A stretch of 64,000 bases of DNA from Halostagnicola kamekurae (GTDB lineage: Archaea > Halobacteriota > Halobacteria > Halobacteriales > Natrialbaceae): NCBI RefSeq assembly GCF_900116205.1, contig NZ_FOZS01000001.1, positions 1,302,001 through 1,366,000 of the forward strand. The letters run 5' to 3'. This document shows positions 62,941 to 64,000 of this stretch, piece after piece. The position numbers and the translations under genes were made by a program. The notes below the pieces were generated by a model that saw only the letters and a list, made by a program, of their open reading frames with translations, was not told the origin of the DNA and did no database searches. Within the stretch, counting starts at the first letter, position 1; every line of letters begins with the position of its first letter.

Positions 62941-64000
62941 ATGCGGGTTCTCGTCTTCACGAATACGCCGGCACACGTCCACACGTACAGAAACGCTATC
63001 GATCGGCTCGTCGACCGAGGGCACGACGTGCTCGTATTGGCCCGCGAGTATGGATGCACAACCGACCTTCTGGATTTTTTTGGTATCACGTACGGAGTGT
63101 ACGGCAGTCACGAAGCAACCGCATACTCCCGACTCGAGTTCGCGCGCGAACTCACCGGTCAACTTGCAGACATTGCACTCGAGGCCCGACGGTTCGAGCC
63201 CGACGTCCTCTTCGGTCGCGGACCCTACGCCGCGTTTTCGGGGCTCGTCACTTCGACTCCTACCGTCCTGTTGCTCGACGACGAACCGGGCGACTTCAAC
63301 CACACCGTCTCCCGGCCGTTCGCCGACGCGATCATCACCCCCCACGCGACGCGACGAGATCTCGGACCGGCTCACTACACCTTCGACGGGTTCAAAGAGT
63401 GTGCGTACCTGCATCCGGCGGTCTACGAGCCGATACCGGACATTCGCGACCGCCTGGGCGTCGACGACGACGAGCGGTACGCGATCGTCCGGTTCAACGC
63501 CTTCGACGCGCTTCACGACGTCGGCGCGGCGGGCTTTTCGCTGACACAGCGCCGGGATCTCCTCGAGGCGCTCTCGGAGGAGGCGACCGTCTTCGTCTCC
63601 GACGAAGCCGGGACGATGGACTTTCGAAACCTCCCGGCGCGCGAGTACGACCTCCATCCGGCGCTGCTCCACGACGCGATCCGCGAGGCACACCTGCTGG
63701 TCGCGGACACGGGAACGATCGTCACCGAGGCGGGATTGCTCGGAACGCCGGCGATCCGCTACGGCGGCACCGAAGACCGCGAGTTCGGCGAGTTCGCCGC
63801 GCTCGCGGACGTCGGCCTGCTCGAGGAGTGCGATCGCTACGAGCGAGTCAGAGGCCGCGCACTCGAGGTGCTCCGGGACGGGAACGCGCGCGCCCGACAT
63901 CGCGAGCGACGCGACGCCTACGTGAGCGGGCTCGTCGATCTCACGGAACTGATCGTCGACGTTGCGGAGGCCCGCGGCGACGTCGAGCACGTCCTCGCGA
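62941..64000 (+). CDS. DUF354-family protein (glycosyltransferase-like), partial
   Basis: Over 353 residues are present and the frame runs off the window without a stop, so the gene is incomplete. It starts MRVLVFTNTPAHVHTYRNAI, with VLVLAREYGCTTDLL and a C-terminal LVADTGTIVTEAGLLGTPAIRYGG region. These are the two Rossmann-like halves of DUF354, related to UDP-GlcNAc 2-epimerase/GT-B glycosyltransferases. Likely in surface-glycan synthesis (inference). Confidence 0.88.
   Translation, partial: MRVLVFTNTPAHVHTYRNAIDRLVDRGHDVLVLAREYGCTTDLLDFFGITYGVYGSHEATAYSRLEFARELTGQLADIALEARRFEPDVLFGRGPYAAFSGLVTSTPTVLLLDDEPGDFNHTVSRPFADAIITPHATRRDLGPAHYTFDGFKECAYLHPAVYEPIPDIRDRLGVDDDERYAIVRFNAFDALHDVGAAGFSLTQRRDLLEALSEEATVFVSDEAGTMDFRNLPAREYDLHPALLHDAIREAHLLVADTGTIVTEAGLLGTPAIRYGGTEDREFGEFAALADVGLLEECDRYERVRGRALEVLRDGNARARHRERRDAYVSGLVDLTELIVDVAEARGDVEHVLA

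Noticed and set aside
1-64000. CRISPR arrays, insertion sequences, rRNA genes, replication origin
   Set aside because: I looked for regularly spaced repeats, transposase motifs, rRNA cores and orc/cdc6 genes and saw none.

Overview
This window looks like the chromosome of an extremely halophilic archaeon (class Halobacteria), most likely of the Natrialbales/Natrialbaceae. The evidence is high GC, very acidic proteins, leaderless genes with a TATA-like box about 26-30 bases before the start codon, archaeal-type proteasome, RNase P, SBDS, methionine adenosyltransferase and ADP-forming acetyl-CoA synthetase, and an abundance of the hexamer CTCGAG. Genes are dense, on both strands, mostly in short operons. 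I see one tRNA gene, no rRNA, no CRISPR array, no recognisable insertion sequence and no replication-initiator gene.

Region by region. 0.1-7.2 kb: a complete fructose phosphotransferase (PTS) locus: GlpR regulator, 1-phosphofructokinase, EIIC, EIIA, HPr, EI and EIIB, then a class I-like fructose-1,6-bisphosphatase. Uptake makes fructose 1-phosphate, PfkB makes fructose 1,6-bisphosphate, and the phosphatase can send it to gluconeogenesis. 7.3-18 kb: MutY, a formate/nitrite-type channel, thymidine kinase, a soluble PAS chemoreceptor, the catalytic subunit of methylmalonyl-CoA mutase, a GNAT protein, a DUF2150 protein and a TatD-like hydrolase. 18.2-24.9 kb: UppP-like lipid phosphatase, then an information-processing block of RNase P p30, a methyltransferase, RNase P Pop5, proteasome alpha and SBDS, followed by FUN14 and HflX. 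25-30.7 kb: a thiolase plus OB-fold pair, a coiled-coil protein, the glycolysis/gluconeogenesis regulator TbsP, and a large orphan CHAT (caspase-like) protein.

30.9-39 kb: one-carbon genes glyA and folD with two unknown genes between them, a zinc-ribbon protein, a PadR regulator with a perfect palindrome at its start, and an MgtC/DUF4010 membrane protein. 39.2-42.4 kb: a zinc/manganese ABC importer (znuACB) whose binding protein carries a His-rich inserted domain. 42.5-45.7 kb: ADP-forming acetyl-CoA synthetase coupled to a DRTGG protein. 46-49.2 kb: a PRC-barrel protein of the cell-division CdpB type facing an RCK-N/DHH phosphoesterase, then tRNA-Lys with a duplicated 3' end, and a HAD/HTH pair. 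49.4-53.9 kb: a DUF4350/SppA-like membrane pair, a bat-type HTH regulator, a PRC-like acidic protein, a TIM-barrel-like protein and a 44-residue membrane protein. 54-64 kb: pyrBI, a MinD/KaiC-like fusion, an FKBP with a GGM-type tail, a CYTH protein, methionine adenosyltransferase, an MFS transporter, ThiI, and a DUF354 protein cut by the window end.

Most genes are core haloarchaeal genes. The least explained pieces are the orphan CHAT protease, the MinD-(degenerate RecA) fusion, the long hairpin near 36.44 kb, the tRNA-Lys 3'-end duplication, the thiolase with serine at the nucleophile position, and several very small ORFs tightly coupled to known genes.
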